Assembly: GCA_013178155.1 (NCBI GenBank)
Contig: JABLXH010000025.1
Location: forward strand, 1 to 64,000
Direction of reading: 5' to 3'
DNA from: Armatimonadota bacterium
Lineage (GTDB): Bacteria; Armatimonadota; Zipacnadia; Zipacnadales; UBA11051
DNA length: 64,000 nt
Made by a program: the position numbers and the translations under genes. The notes below the pieces were generated by a model. It was not told the origin of the DNA. It searched no databases and worked only from the letters and a program-made list of their open reading frames with translations. Positions 27,791 through 37,248 of the stretch are shown here, piece by piece; the first letter of the stretch is position 1, and each line of letters begins with the position of its first letter.

Positions 27791-30520
27791 CTACTCGTCG
27801 TCCGCAACGGGTACAAAGTCTTGCGGTATGTTCGGGTCGGGCGGCGGCAGCGCCGCCAGAGCGTCATCGTTCTCCACAGGCAGAGAGGCTGCGGTCCCGC
27901 CCAGCGCCGCCTCCACCATGCCGGCACCAATCAGCACCTGCCGCGGCTTCGGGCCCTGACTGGGCCCCACCACCCCGCGTTGGGCCATCATGTCAATGAG
28001 CCGGCCAGCGCGGGCATAGCCCACCTTGAAGCGACGCTGGATCATCGAGACCGAGGCCTCGCCCTCCGAGACTACATAACGCACCGCGTCGGCGTACAGT
28101 TCGTCGGTCGGCTCGACGTCACTGGAGTAGTCCTCTTCCTCGGGCACCTCCGGGATGATACTGTAGCTCGGCTCGCCCTGGCTACGGCAGTACTCGGCCA
28201 CTGCCTCAATCTCCTGCCGCGACACGAAGGCACCCTGGACCCGGCGAGGCTTGCTGGCGTCAATCGGTGCGTAGAGCATATCTCCGCGCCCGATCAGCCG
28301 CTCCGCGCCCACGCCATCCAGGATGGTCCGCGAATCCACCTGCGACGCCACCGACAGGGCGATGCGCGAGGGGATGTTGGCCTTGATGTTGCCCGTCACC
28401 ACCTTCACCGAGGGGCGCTGGGTCGCCACGACCAGGTGAATGCCGGTAGCTCGTGCCAACTGCGCGATGCGGCACAGTGAGAACTCAAACTCCGCTCGCG
28501 CCTGCATCATCAGGTCAGCCAGCTCGTCAATGATGATGACGACCCGCGGCAGGGCGCGGGTGCGATGGTCCTCGGGTCCAATGACCACACGCCACGGCTC
28601 GATGGGGTCGTCATTCTCCAGCACCACTCCCCCCCACTCCATCATGTCCATGAGCCGCTTGGCCTGGCCCTCGTCCAGCTTCAGGCGTTTCTGCAGCTCC
28701 TCCAGCGTAATGGTCTGTCGTCCCGCGGCCAGACGCGCCCCGGCGGCAAAGAAGTTGTACTCAGAGATGTTGGCCGCACTCACCTTCGCAAACTGGTCCA
28801 GGCGCTTCTCCATCTCGCGGATGGCCTTGCGCAGCACGTCAGCGGCCTGCTGCACCGTGTTGACGACGGGAGACATCAGGTGCGGGATGCCCTCATAGAG
28901 GTTCAGCTCGACGCGCTTGGGGTCCACCATGATGAGCTGAACATCGTGGGGCCGGGAATGCATGAGCAGGCTGACGATGATGGAGTGCAGACACACGCTC
29001 TTACCCGAGTTGGTAGCCCCCGCGATCAGCAGATGAGGCATATGCGCCAGGTCGGCGATCACCGGGTGCCCGGCAATGTCACGGCCCAGGGCCACCGCCA
29101 GGGGCGAGGGGTGATGGGCGAACTCGGGACATTCGATAAGCGGCCGCAGCCCCACCGTCACCTTTTTCTTGTTGGGCACCTCGATGCCCACGGCTGATTT
29201 GCCCGGGATGGGCGCCTCGACCCGCACGTCCCAGGCTGCCAGGGCCATGCGCAGGTCGTCGGTGTGCCGCGCCACCTGGTTGACGCGAATGCCCCGCTCC
29301 GGCTCCACTTCATAGCGCGTCAGCACAGGACCGCGCTCATAGTGGGTGACCTTCGCGTGGATACCGAAGCTCTCGAGTGTGTCCTCGAGTTTGATGATGG
29401 CCTCCGCCGCCACCTCCCGGTCCTCGCGAGTCTCCTCCTGGTCGGGGTACTCGATCAACAGCCCCGGTGAGGGGAGTTGGTAAAGAGCCTCGTCATCCAG
29501 CAGCGATTGCTGCTTGGAGCGGGTGTTTGCCCGGCCGCTGGAACCCCCAGCTTTCCTCGCGGCGACCGCGGGGGACGGCCTCGCCGCTGGTCGCCCGTCA
29601 GCACTGGGCACTGGGTCGGTGTCGCTGGCTGGCGGCCCGACCGGGGCGGCGGCTTCGGCTTGCGGCTCTGGCTCCGGTCCGGGCGCAGGTTCTGTCCTGC
29701 TTTCGGGCTCCGGTTCCGGAACACGCATTGGCAGTTCTCCGGCACCGTTGTCAAGGTCCACAATGGGCCCGCGGGATGGGGCCGCTGACCCGCGGCGAGG
29801 TCGCGGCCGTTTGCTGCTGGGTGTGCGCGGTCCTGGCTCGCGCCGCCGACGCTGGACCAGCCCCACCCCACCGGAAGCTGCCCGCAGGCCCTGACCCGCC
29901 GCCCGGCGCATCCATCCCAGCACCAGCGGCAGGCTGGCCTGGGTGATGAGAACGAGCGACGCCGCGGCCACGCCGGCCAGGATAATGTACGCTACGGGCG
30001 CCCCGACCGCCGCCAGAAGCAGGAAAGCCACCGCCGCGCCGAGGTAGCCGCCGCGCGAGAGCAGCGCCTCTTCGGCAAACAGGTATCGGAAGCGCGCAAG
30101 GCCACGGGAAGGCTGGGGAGCTGGGGTTGTGCTCGCGGCCCCCTCGTCGTCGCTCGCCACCTTGCCCTCGATGGCTTTGAGTGGCGGCGACGTGCGGGGG
30201 GGGCGCGGCGTGCTCAGGTGCACTGTGGCCAGGACCGCCACATAGAGCAGCGCGATGCCGATGAGTGCGCGGTTGGGTGCGACCGGGGGATTCTCCAGAC
30301 CGTAGAAGGCGGCCAGGCAGAAGGCGACAAGCGGCACACCGAAGGCGCCAATGCCCAGCACCAGGGTCATACCCCGCGCCATGGCGCGGGTCAGGCCATA
30401 GCCCTCGCCCCCCAACACCAGAGCCGCCAGGAGGAAGGCGCCCAGAGTGATGAAGGCGATGGCCAGGAGGTCCTTGTGGAGCCGGTCAGAGCCGGCCGCC
30501 GGTGCGGCACGCTTCGGCAA
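27791..30520 (-). CDS. ftsK: DNA translocase FtsK/SpoIIIE
   Basis: N-terminal TM segments; HLLIAGATNSGKSVCLHSIIVSLL Walker A; MVDPKRVELNLYEGIPHL; VVIIIDELADLMMQ; C-terminal gamma winged helix SMIQRRFKVGYARAGRLIDMMAQRGVVG. Confidence 0.95.
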   Translation of the reverse strand: MPKRAAPAAGSDRLHKDLLAIAFITLGAFLLAALVLGGEGYGLTRAMARGMTLVLGIGAFGVPLVAFCLAAFYGLENPPVAPNRALIGIALLYVAVLATVHLSTPRPPRTSPPLKAIEGKVASDDEGAASTTPAPQPSRGLARFRYLFAEEALLSRGGYLGAAVAFLLLAAVGAPVAYIILAGVAAASLVLITQASLPLVLGWMRRAAGQGLRAASGGVGLVQRRRREPGPRTPSSKRPRPRRGSAAPSRGPIVDLDNGAGELPMRVPEPEPESRTEPAPGPEPEPQAEAAAPVGPPASDTDPVPSADGRPAARPSPAVAARKAGGSSGRANTRSKQQSLLDDEALYQLPSPGLLIEYPDQEETREDREVAAEAIIKLEDTLESFGIHAKVTHYERGPVLTRYEVEPERGIRVNQVARHTDDLRMALAAWDVRVEAPIPGKSAVGIEVPNKKKVTVGLRPLIECPEFAHHPSPLAVALGRDIAGHPVIADLAHMPHLLIAGATNSGKSVCLHSIIVSLLMHSRPHDVQLIMVDPKRVELNLYEGIPHLMSPVVNTVQQAADVLRKAIREMEKRLDQFAKVSAANISEYNFFAAGARLAAGRQTITLEELQKRLKLDEGQAKRLMDMMEWGGVVLENDDPIEPWRVVIGPEDHRTRALPRVVIIIDELADLMMQARAEFEFSLCRIAQLARATGIHLVVATQRPSVKVVTGNIKANIPSRIALSVASQVDSRTILDGVGAERLIGRGDMLYAPIDASKPRRVQGAFVSRQEIEAVAEYCRSQGEPSYSIIPEVPEEEDYSSDVEPTDELYADAVRYVVSEGEASVSMIQRRFKVGYARAGRLIDMMAQRGVVGPSQGPKPRQVLIGAGMVEAALGGTAASLPVENDDALAALPPPDPNIPQDFVPVADDE

Positions 30521-30666
30521 AGGCGGTTCACCCTCCGATGGCGTCGTCGTAGCGAGTGCGAAGGTGGGCGGGTGACATGCCGGACGCCCTGCCGCCCGAG
30601 GCGGTAGAGCACTCCTGCGGCATTATAGCACAGTACTCCCCAAAAGCAAGTGGCGGCCCAAAGCAA

Positions 30667-30694
30667 GGGGCCGCCGTGGCAGATCGGCGGCCCC
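30667..30694 (-). terminator. Terminator-like hairpin after the riboswitch-linked pseudopilin gene
   Basis: GGGGCCGCC (30667-30675) / GGCGGCCCC (30686-30694); T-containing tract follows on minus strand. Confidence 0.65.
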
Positions 30695-30724
30695 CTGTGC
30701 GGCGGGTGCGACTGGGAAAACCCG

Positions 30725-31438
30725 TTAGTAGAGATCGTAGGCGCTGGCGTCAGCCGAAAGGTCACCCAGGTCGGGCTGACCAGCCATCACGTTGTACTTG
30801 CGTGCCTCGGCTTTGGCGTGGCCATCCACATAGACGACGTTGGCGGTGCCGTTGTGACGGTAGTGCACCTGCGGGCCGTAGTAGTCCACTTCATACGGTG
30901 CCTTGAGCAGGTTGTTGCCGATGATCGAGTTGGACCACCAGCTATAGATGGCGCTGTCGCACATCATCACGGTCGCCACCGGGTTGTTCACCGAGCCAAG
31001 GCTGGCGGGGCCGCGGCGGGGGCCCCACATGTCCACGGGATTGGAGCCCAGAAACGATGTGTTGTAGGCGTAGCCCGTGTACTTGCGGTCGCTTCCGCTG
31101 ATGCGGAAGCTGGGACACCCGCGGATCTGGCCGTTGCGCGTGTAGGCCTCCAGCAGGCCCGGCCCCGCTTCGGTCCACGTCATCGGGTCCAGCGAGCAGT
31201 CCCAGTAGTGCAGCCAGTCCTCATAGTAGGCCAGTGGCATCGTCTCGTCGTAATCCTGGCAGTACATTAAGGCCGCCAGCCCCAACTGCTTGAGGTTTGA
31301 CAGACAGCTGGTCTGGCGGGCCTTCTCCCGTGCTTTAGCAAAGACCGGGAAGAGGATCGCCGCGAGAATGGCGATAATGGCGATGACGACGAGCAACTCG
31401 ATGAGCGTGAAACCGGTGCGACGGCGGACGTGGAACAT
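30725..31438 (-). CDS. Type II secretion/prepilin-type N-terminal cleavage protein, DUF1559-like pseudopilin
   Basis: [60 protein letters not shown]-terminal [30 protein letters not shown] upstream. Confidence 0.95.
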   Translation of the reverse strand: MFHVRRRTGFTLIELLVVIAIIAILAAILFPVFAKAREKARQTSCLSNLKQLGLAALMYCQDYDETMPLAYYEDWLHYWDCSLDPMTWTEAGPGLLEAYTRNGQIRGCPSFRISGSDRKYTGYAYNTSFLGSNPVDMWGPRRGPASLGSVNNPVATVMMCDSAIYSWWSNSIIGNNLLKAPYEVDYYGPQVHYRHNGTANVVYVDGHAKAEARKYNVMAGQPDLGDLSADASAYDLY

Positions 31439-31588
31439 GAAAGACCTCCTTACGGCCACCCTGGAGCCGTAGTCTGGTAAGCCGGCTGCATCGGGTCGAG
31501 GAGCGAGAGGGGGCGTCCAGAGAAGACAAAACGCCCATCCCCTCCCCTCGAGAGGATGAAACCGGTCGCGCTCCACGGAGGAGCGCAA

Positions 31589-31759
31589 GGGCTCGTGGCG
31601 TCGTCTCCTGGCTTCCGGCTAAGCCTACCGGTCCGCACCTTCCCAACCGACCTGGAGGTCAGTCAGTGGCTTGGCGCTGACTGCAGCGCGCGGACTTTCG
31701 TACCGGTTACAGTTGCGGGGCAGCGACGGCTTGTACCGTCTTCCGACCTCCGCGAGCCC
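31589..31759 (-). ncRNA. Cobalamin (B12) riboswitch
   Basis: Minus strand: P1 GGGCTCG...CGAGCCC; GCTGCCCCGCAACTGTAACCGG; AAGCCACTG; GTTGGGAAGGTGCGGACCGGTAGGCTTAGCCGGAAGCCAGGAGAC (B12 box). Confidence 0.95.
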
Positions 31760-31783
31760 GGGGGTGCAGCAATTGTGTCCGAT

Positions 31784-31812
31784 AGTCTACCAACAGCGCT
31801 CCGGTAAGTCAA
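31784..31812 (-). promoter_or_regulatory. Sigma70-like promoter driving the riboswitch-pseudopilin transcript
   Basis: Minus strand TTGACT (31812-31807), 17 nt, TAGACT (31789-31784). Confidence 0.55.
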
Positions 31813-32291
31813 GGGCGTCTGGTGCCACCCGCAGCAACTGGTCGCAGGGCTTTCGCGACCAATTCGTCCGCTGACAGGGCACCCTCGTGGCGCCACAACT
31901 CATGGCCCGCAGCATCCACCATTATCTGGGTCGGAACGATCCGGAGTCGCCAGCGCTGGGCCTCCGCGAGGTGCACATCGGTGTCCACGCGCACAATGTC
32001 CAGCTTGTCCTTCAAACAGGGTGCTGCTTCCGCCAGCACCTTGTCCATCGCCTGACACTCGGCACACTCGTCGGAGCCGAACTCCACCAGACACGGCCGA
32101 CCGGAGCCAGTGGGGATGGCGGGCGCCTCCTGGGCGTGACCGTCAGCGGATGCGGGCAGGCGGCAGGTATCGCAGCCCGCACTCGCCATCATCTCCGCTG
32201 GTGGCGACCCGCCTCGGCCCAGCCGCAGGCCAGCGGCCATTGCGACAACGGCCACCACGACCACGAGCCCAACCACCCGGTAACGCGCCAT
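31809..32291 (-). CDS. Membrane-anchored thioredoxin-like protein
   Basis: N-terminal TM; PCLVEFGSDECAECQAMDKVL, IVRVDTDVHLAEAQRWRLRIVPTQIMVDAAG; extra CDTC motif near N-terminus. Confidence 0.85.
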   Translation of the reverse strand: MARYRVVGLVVVVAVVAMAAGLRLGRGGSPPAEMMASAGCDTCRLPASADGHAQEAPAIPTGSGRPCLVEFGSDECAECQAMDKVLAEAAPCLKDKLDIVRVDTDVHLAEAQRWRLRIVPTQIMVDAAGHELWRHEGALSADELVAKALRPVAAGGTRRP

Positions 32292-32334
32292 TGTGTGCCT
32301 CCAGAGTCTCAGATCCTTTGGTGCCGTCGCGGCC

Positions 32335-32979
32335 TTACGGCAGGTTCTTCCACATGTTGCGCGGCGCAATCGTCTGCTCATACCGTGCCCACTTGGCGTG
32401 GCCGTCGAAGAACAGGTAGTTGCTACCGCCCTGATGCCGCCGCTCAACCCTCCAGACTGGAGGGAAGGAATGAGTGTGATAGTCAGGGCATACCCGACAG
32501 GTGGCCTTCACCGACTCACCCAGCATGATCAGTTCGGCGGGGCGGTGCAGTGAAGACATCGGATAAACCCCGCCGAAGGGCAGACCCGTGAAATTGGGGT
32601 CCGATGGATTGAGGGTGAAACCATCGCACAGGTAGCCATAGCTGCCGACAAAGTTGTGGCCGCCGATGGCGCCCTTGTGCGAGGGACAGCAGAACACCTG
32701 GCTGTTTTTCACATAGGGCATACTCACCTCGAACCAGTACGAGTACACCAGGCCGTTGGGATCGTGGAAGTCGCGGAAGCAGTGCGGCAGGGCCATCTCG
32801 TCATAGTCCTGGCTGTACATCAGTGCCGCTGTGCCGAGCTGCTTGAGGTTGCTGAGGCAAGAGATGCTGCGCGCCTTCTCCCTTGCCTGAGCGAACACCG
32901 GCATGAGTATGGCGGCCAGAATCGCGATGATGGCGATGACAACAAGTAGCTCGATCAGTGTGAAGCCCCGGGTCCGCAT
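32335..32979 (-). CDS. Prepilin-type N-terminal cleavage protein, DUF1559-like pseudopilin
   Basis: [88 protein letters not shown]. Confidence 0.95.
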   Translation of the reverse strand: MRTRGFTLIELLVVIAIIAILAAILMPVFAQAREKARSISCLSNLKQLGTAALMYSQDYDEMALPHCFRDFHDPNGLVYSYWFEVSMPYVKNSQVFCCPSHKGAIGGHNFVGSYGYLCDGFTLNPSDPNFTGLPFGGVYPMSSLHRPAELIMLGESVKATCRVCPDYHTHSFPPVWRVERRHQGGSNYLFFDGHAKWARYEQTIAPRNMWKNLP

Positions 32980-33004
32980 GGCTTCTCTGCCCCTTTCTTT
33001 CATC

Positions 33005-33034
33005 CATCATAACGCATCATAACGTATCATTACG
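33005..33034. repeat. Three tandem 10-bp direct repeats upstream of the pseudopilin gene
   Basis: CATCATAACG CATCATAACG TATCATTACG. Confidence 0.8.
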
Positions 33035-33204
33035 TATATATCCATCGCGGCCCAGTGTCAATGCAAAGCGGCGGCCTGGCACGATTATTCCTTGTTTCTT
33101 ACTATGTCTTACCCGTGCTCGGCGTCTCGTCGCGGAGAAGGAGCCCGCCAGTCTCGCAGCGAACAGACTGCGCTGACCAACCACATATCCCAAGGAGACT
33201 CTCC

Positions 33205-34188
33205 ATGCCCTACAAGGTCGCCATCATTGGCCTGGGAGGTATCTCGGGCACGCACATTGCACAGTGGCAGAAGCTGGCTGACGAAGCAGCCATTGTGGCG
33301 GGAGCGGATGTCAACGCGGAAGCGGTCAGCAACGCCGAGGCCGCGCACGGCTTCAAGGGCTACACCGACTGGCGGGCCATGCTCGAGGCTGAGCGCCCTG
33401 ACATTGTCAGCATCTGCACCCCACCCTTCCTACACCGCGAGATGGCCGTGGATTGCCTGCAGCGGGGCATCCACGTACTGTGCGAGAAGCCCATCGCGGC
33501 CACCGTTGAGGATGCCGAGGCCATGGCGGCCGCCGCCGACGCGGCCGAGGCCAAATTGATGATCGCCTACTGCCACCGCTTCCACGGGCCCATGATGAAG
33601 CTCAAGGAGGTCCTGGACAGCGGGATCATCGGCCAGCCCATTTTCTTCCGGGGGGCCTTCACGGGCATGGTCCGTTTCGACACCAACCACCGCGCCAGCA
33701 AGCAGATGGCGGGCGGGGGAGCGCTGATGGACAATGGTTCTCATGCCGCCGACTTGTACCAGTACCTGCTGGGCAAGATGACCCGCGTCTCTTGTCGGGC
33801 GGGTACTTTCATTGGCCAGATGGAGACCGAGGATGTGGGCATCATCCTCTTCACTGGCGAAAACGGCTGCTTCGGTGAGATCATCGCGGGCTATGCCCTG
33901 CCGGGCGACTTCACGCAGTGGATTGTCACGGGAGAGAAGGGGGTGCTGGAGGTGGCGGACTACTGGGGCGGTCCCATTCGCTTCCGCCCCCATGAGGGTG
34001 AGGGCGCCCAGGACTTCGCGTGCGACAACAGCGCCTCACGCTTCGACCGCATGTTTGACCACTTCCTGGACTGCGTGAAGACCGGCACGGAGCCCAGCAC
34101 CAACGCCCACACGGCGTTGCATATCGCGCGGGTGATGGACGCAGCCTACCGGGAGGCGCAGGAACCCGGCTTGCCCGTGAAGCTGTAG
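33205..34188 (+). CDS. Gfo/Idh/MocA family oxidoreductase
   Basis: KVAIIGLGGISGTHIAQW, GIHVLCEKPIAATVEDAE, GGGALMDNGSHAADLYQYLLG; start at 33205 with upstream AAGGAG. Confidence 0.93.
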   Translation: MPYKVAIIGLGGISGTHIAQWQKLADEAAIVAGADVNAEAVSNAEAAHGFKGYTDWRAMLEAERPDIVSICTPPFLHREMAVDCLQRGIHVLCEKPIAATVEDAEAMAAAADAAEAKLMIAYCHRFHGPMMKLKEVLDSGIIGQPIFFRGAFTGMVRFDTNHRASKQMAGGGALMDNGSHAADLYQYLLGKMTRVSCRAGTFIGQMETEDVGIILFTGENGCFGEIIAGYALPGDFTQWIVTGEKGVLEVADYWGGPIRFRPHEGEGAQDFACDNSASRFDRMFDHFLDCVKTGTEPSTNAHTALHIARVMDAAYREAQEPGLPVKL

Positions 34189-34306
34189 GTCCCTGCAGGG
34201 CTCTGTCCCCTGTCGTGACAGCAGGACTGCTGCATGGGCGCGAGCCTTTCTCTCAGTCTGCCGCACTACGACGCGTTGGTGCCGTGAGACAGCCTCTGCC
34301 CACTGA

Positions 34307-34348
34307 CCCTGGCGCCCCGGTGACAAGTGAGTCGCCGGAGCGCCAGGG
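34307..34348. terminator. Strong intergenic hairpin, terminator- or leader-like
   Basis: CCCTGGCGC (34307-34315) / GCGCCAGGG (34340-34348) with inner CCGG/CCGG pairing; no T tract. Confidence 0.5.
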
Positions 34349-34643
34349 CCGACAGCAACCCCCTCGGGCCGGGCCCACAGGTTGCGACTACCCGTGTCCG
34401 AGCGCTCTGCCCGCTCGCGATTCCACGTCCGTTCGTCGTCTCGCCTCTCTGACCGCCTGTAGGCCTAGTCGAGCTGATCTTTCCCCGGTTAGAGCCTTCC
34501 GCTGATACAGTCCGAGCTAACTTGCGCGCTTCTTGAGCAAGGCCGACAGGCAATGTGAAGCCTGGGGGGCTATACAGTGCATGGTGGAGAATGGGGTGAT
34601 TCCCCGACCTGAAGGCGATCCGATCGGGAGAAAGGACCTACTG

Positions 34644-36422
34644 ATGGCCACAGCCAGCCCCCCGTCGGCCCGCGATTCCTCCGCGGAACCCAACGCGCCG
34701 TTCGTCGGGGCGACGGATGAGACTTTGGCGTCATCAGCGCCGCGTTTCATCGAGGTGACGTACGCGGGCGACACCGAGGTTCCCGGCGACGGCGACGATG
34801 CGGATGCCGTTGACCTGGAACAGCGGCCGGGCCGCTATGACTACAGCGCGCAGCTAGCCCACCTGGCGGTGTTGGCGAGTCTGTACTATGCGAGTATCGT
34901 GCTTGGCGCGCCTGCCGTGGCGACCCCGGGCTTCCTGGCCCTTGTCCTCGGTGGGGTCGTGCTTGTCGCCCTCTCGCTGCTGGTCGTGCCTATGCTGCCA
35001 CCGGGTACGCGTCGGGCTGGCGTGCTCCTGGTGGACCTGGCCTGGCTGCTGACTGCGCTATGGCTGGGTCAAGGTCTGCAGCACCTGGTCCTGCCTCTTC
35101 TCTTTGTTACTGTGGCCGCTGCAGCCTGGCGGGGTGAGCGATGGGAGTTGGCAGCGGTGCTTCTGCTCGTCACCGGTGGCCTGGTGGTGCTGGCGGCGCT
35201 TGGGCTATCGTCTACAAGCCTCACCATGGTCGCCGTGCAGGCGGTGGCCCTGGCCGCGACCGGTGTTGCCGTTCGCCTGCTTATGCGCGGCGGCAGCGCC
35301 CTGCCAGGTGAGACGGGCGGTCCGGCCGACACCGCCTACGAGGCCCTGCTGCAGGCCAGCCCGGACGCCGTCTTTGCCCTCGAGCCACGCACCTTCCGCA
35401 TTCGCTCCTGCAACCCGGCCGCGGTGAGCCGGTTCGGCGATGACCACAGTGGTGAGAGCCTGGTCGGACGCACCCTTGAGCAGGTGATACCCTTCCGCGA
35501 CCCGGCCTTCCTGGCCACCTGCCGCGAGCGCCTGGACCGGGGTGAGGCCGTCCACGCCGCCGCAACTCCCGCCGTCGGACCAGATGGACAGGAACAGGAC
35601 CTATTGCTGGATCTGACGCCGAGCGCCTCCAGCGGGACGGGGCGGTATATCCAGGCTATTGTCCGCGTTCCGGAGCAGGCGTGCGGCTCCGAACCCGAGC
35701 CTTCAGCCTGGCCGGACTACGACTTCACCAGCCATTACATTCCCTCCCTGACCCACGAACTGAACAACCATCTGGGAGCCATTCGCCTGAGCGCGGAACT
35801 CGCTGCGAGCACCGGCGTTCCTCCCGACTGCGCCATGATCCAAAGCGAGGTTGACCACTGCCAGCAGGTTCTCCAAACGGTGGTCACGCAGATGCTGCGG
35901 GCCAGTCGGCCCCCGGTAACCAACGTCGCCGCCCGGCCGCAGTGTGACCTGGGGCAGGCCATTGAGAACTGCCTGCTGCTCGCCCAACCCCAGATTCTTA
36001 GCGAGGGCATCCAGTTCCGCCTCAGTCTGCCGTCCAGTGGTCTCCCCACGGTCATCGGCAACACCCACGAGATCCAGGAGGGCCTGGTGCGAATCATCCT
36101 GCGCTCGGCCCGGGCGTTACGCGAACGCGACCATCCACGAGTCCTGAAGTGCCATGCTTCGGTGCATGCCGATGAGGTGACGATTACCTTCTCACACGGG
36201 GGTTCGGGCTTGACCTGGGGGGAACTGGCGGCGGTGAACGGGCAGACGGGTGTGGTGCCCCGTGGCGAACACCGCATGTGGAGCGTCGTCAGGGAAGGCA
36301 TCACGCGCTATGGCGGCACGATGAGCGCCTCCAACAGCGTTGCCCGTGGCGTGCAGTTCCGCATCACCCTCAAAGTGGCTGACGCACATGGGGAGGGCAG
36401 CGTCTATGAACAGGCCAACTGA
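34644..36422 (+). CDS. PAS-containing membrane sensor histidine kinase-like protein with divergent ATPase domain
   Basis: Six or so N-terminal TM segments; PAS DTAYEALLQASPDAVFALEPRTFRIRSCNPAAVSRFG; H-box PSLTHELNNHLGAIRLSAEL; no clear DxGxG/GTGLGL G boxes. Confidence 0.75.
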   Translation: MATASPPSARDSSAEPNAPFVGATDETLASSAPRFIEVTYAGDTEVPGDGDDADAVDLEQRPGRYDYSAQLAHLAVLASLYYASIVLGAPAVATPGFLALVLGGVVLVALSLLVVPMLPPGTRRAGVLLVDLAWLLTALWLGQGLQHLVLPLLFVTVAAAAWRGERWELAAVLLLVTGGLVVLAALGLSSTSLTMVAVQAVALAATGVAVRLLMRGGSALPGETGGPADTAYEALLQASPDAVFALEPRTFRIRSCNPAAVSRFGDDHSGESLVGRTLEQVIPFRDPAFLATCRERLDRGEAVHAAATPAVGPDGQEQDLLLDLTPSASSGTGRYIQAIVRVPEQACGSEPEPSAWPDYDFTSHYIPSLTHELNNHLGAIRLSAELAASTGVPPDCAMIQSEVDHCQQVLQTVVTQMLRASRPPVTNVAARPQCDLGQAIENCLLLAQPQILSEGIQFRLSLPSSGLPTVIGNTHEIQEGLVRIILRSARALRERDHPRVLKCHASVHADEVTITFSHGGSGLTWGELAAVNGQTGVVPRGEHRMWSVVREGITRYGGTMSASNSVARGVQFRITLKVADAHGEGSVYEQAN

Positions 36423-36834
36423 ACCACGGAAGGGTCCACGCAAGCGAGCGCTGGTGGTTGAGGACCTCGATAGCCTCGGGCACACCATCTGCTCCTTGCT
36501 CCAGAAGCTGGGCTATGAGGTAGACCGGGCTCTCGATGGGGTGGAGGCGCTCAATATGGGCCGCGAAAGCCACTACGATGCGGTGGTTTGCGACCTGCTA
36601 ATGCCGCGCATGGGGGGACGGAGGCTTTTTGAGACCTGGCTCACGGAGAACCCGGACCTCGCCGGGAGGGTCGTGTTCGTGACCGGCGACAACATCAGCG
36701 CCGAGACCCGCGCCTTCCTGGCCCGCGCCGGGCGGCCCAGCATATACAAGCCCTTCCGCCTGGAGCAGCTCGCAGACCTGATTGTCGGCATGGACCGTGG
36801 CGCTTCCATCCTCTGCAAGAAGGAAGCCTCCTGA
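36406..36834 (+). CDS. Single-domain response regulator
   Basis: RALVVEDLDSLGHTICSLLQKLGYEVDRALDGVEAL, YDAVVCDLLMPRMGGRRLFE, GRPSIYKPFRLEQL; overlaps upstream sensor gene by 17 nt. Confidence 0.9.
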   Translation: MNRPTEPRKGPRKRALVVEDLDSLGHTICSLLQKLGYEVDRALDGVEALNMGRESHYDAVVCDLLMPRMGGRRLFETWLTENPDLAGRVVFVTGDNISAETRAFLARAGRPSIYKPFRLEQLADLIVGMDRGASILCKKEAS

Positions 36835-36876
36835 CCCATCGCGAAGGGGATGTCATCTGCGGAATCGAGGTGCGCC

Positions 36877-37242
36877 ATGCCCCCCTTCGCCGAGAAGTTC
36901 GTGCACTGGTCGCCCCGCGTTCTGGGGCTGCTATTTGCCGCGTTCATCAGCCTGTTCGCGCTCGACGTCTTCGGCGAAGCCCACTCGCTGGGGGAGACCC
37001 TGCTGGCGCTCGCCCACCACCTCATCCCCACCGCGCTCATTCTCGTCGCCGTATTGCTGGGCTGGCGCTGGCCGTGGGCCGGGGCGTTGGGCTTCGTGGC
37101 TCTGGCGGCGGCCTACGGATTGATGATGGGCGGCCACTTCCGATGGGACTGGTTCGCGCTGGTCGGCGGGCCGGCGCTGCTGACGGCGGCCCTCTTTGCG
37201 GCAGACGCGTTCCTCCGCACGCCACCTGTGCCTTCCCCTTGA
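36877..37242 (+). CDS. Small polytopic membrane protein
   Basis: MPPFAEKFVHWSPRVLGLLFAAFISLFALDVFGE, four hydrophobic segments. Confidence 0.75.
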   Translation: MPPFAEKFVHWSPRVLGLLFAAFISLFALDVFGEAHSLGETLLALAHHLIPTALILVAVLLGWRWPWAGALGFVALAAAYGLMMGGHFRWDWFALVGGPALLTAALFAADAFLRTPPVPSP

Positions 37243-37248
37243 CGCGGC

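Noticed and set aside
34500-34640. Possible c-di-GMP (GEMM) riboswitch upstream of the sensor kinase gene
   Set aside because: Fragments such as AGCAAGGCC and GTGAAGCCTGG are loosely reminiscent, but the conserved GGCAAACC / GACGCAAAGCC core is absent.
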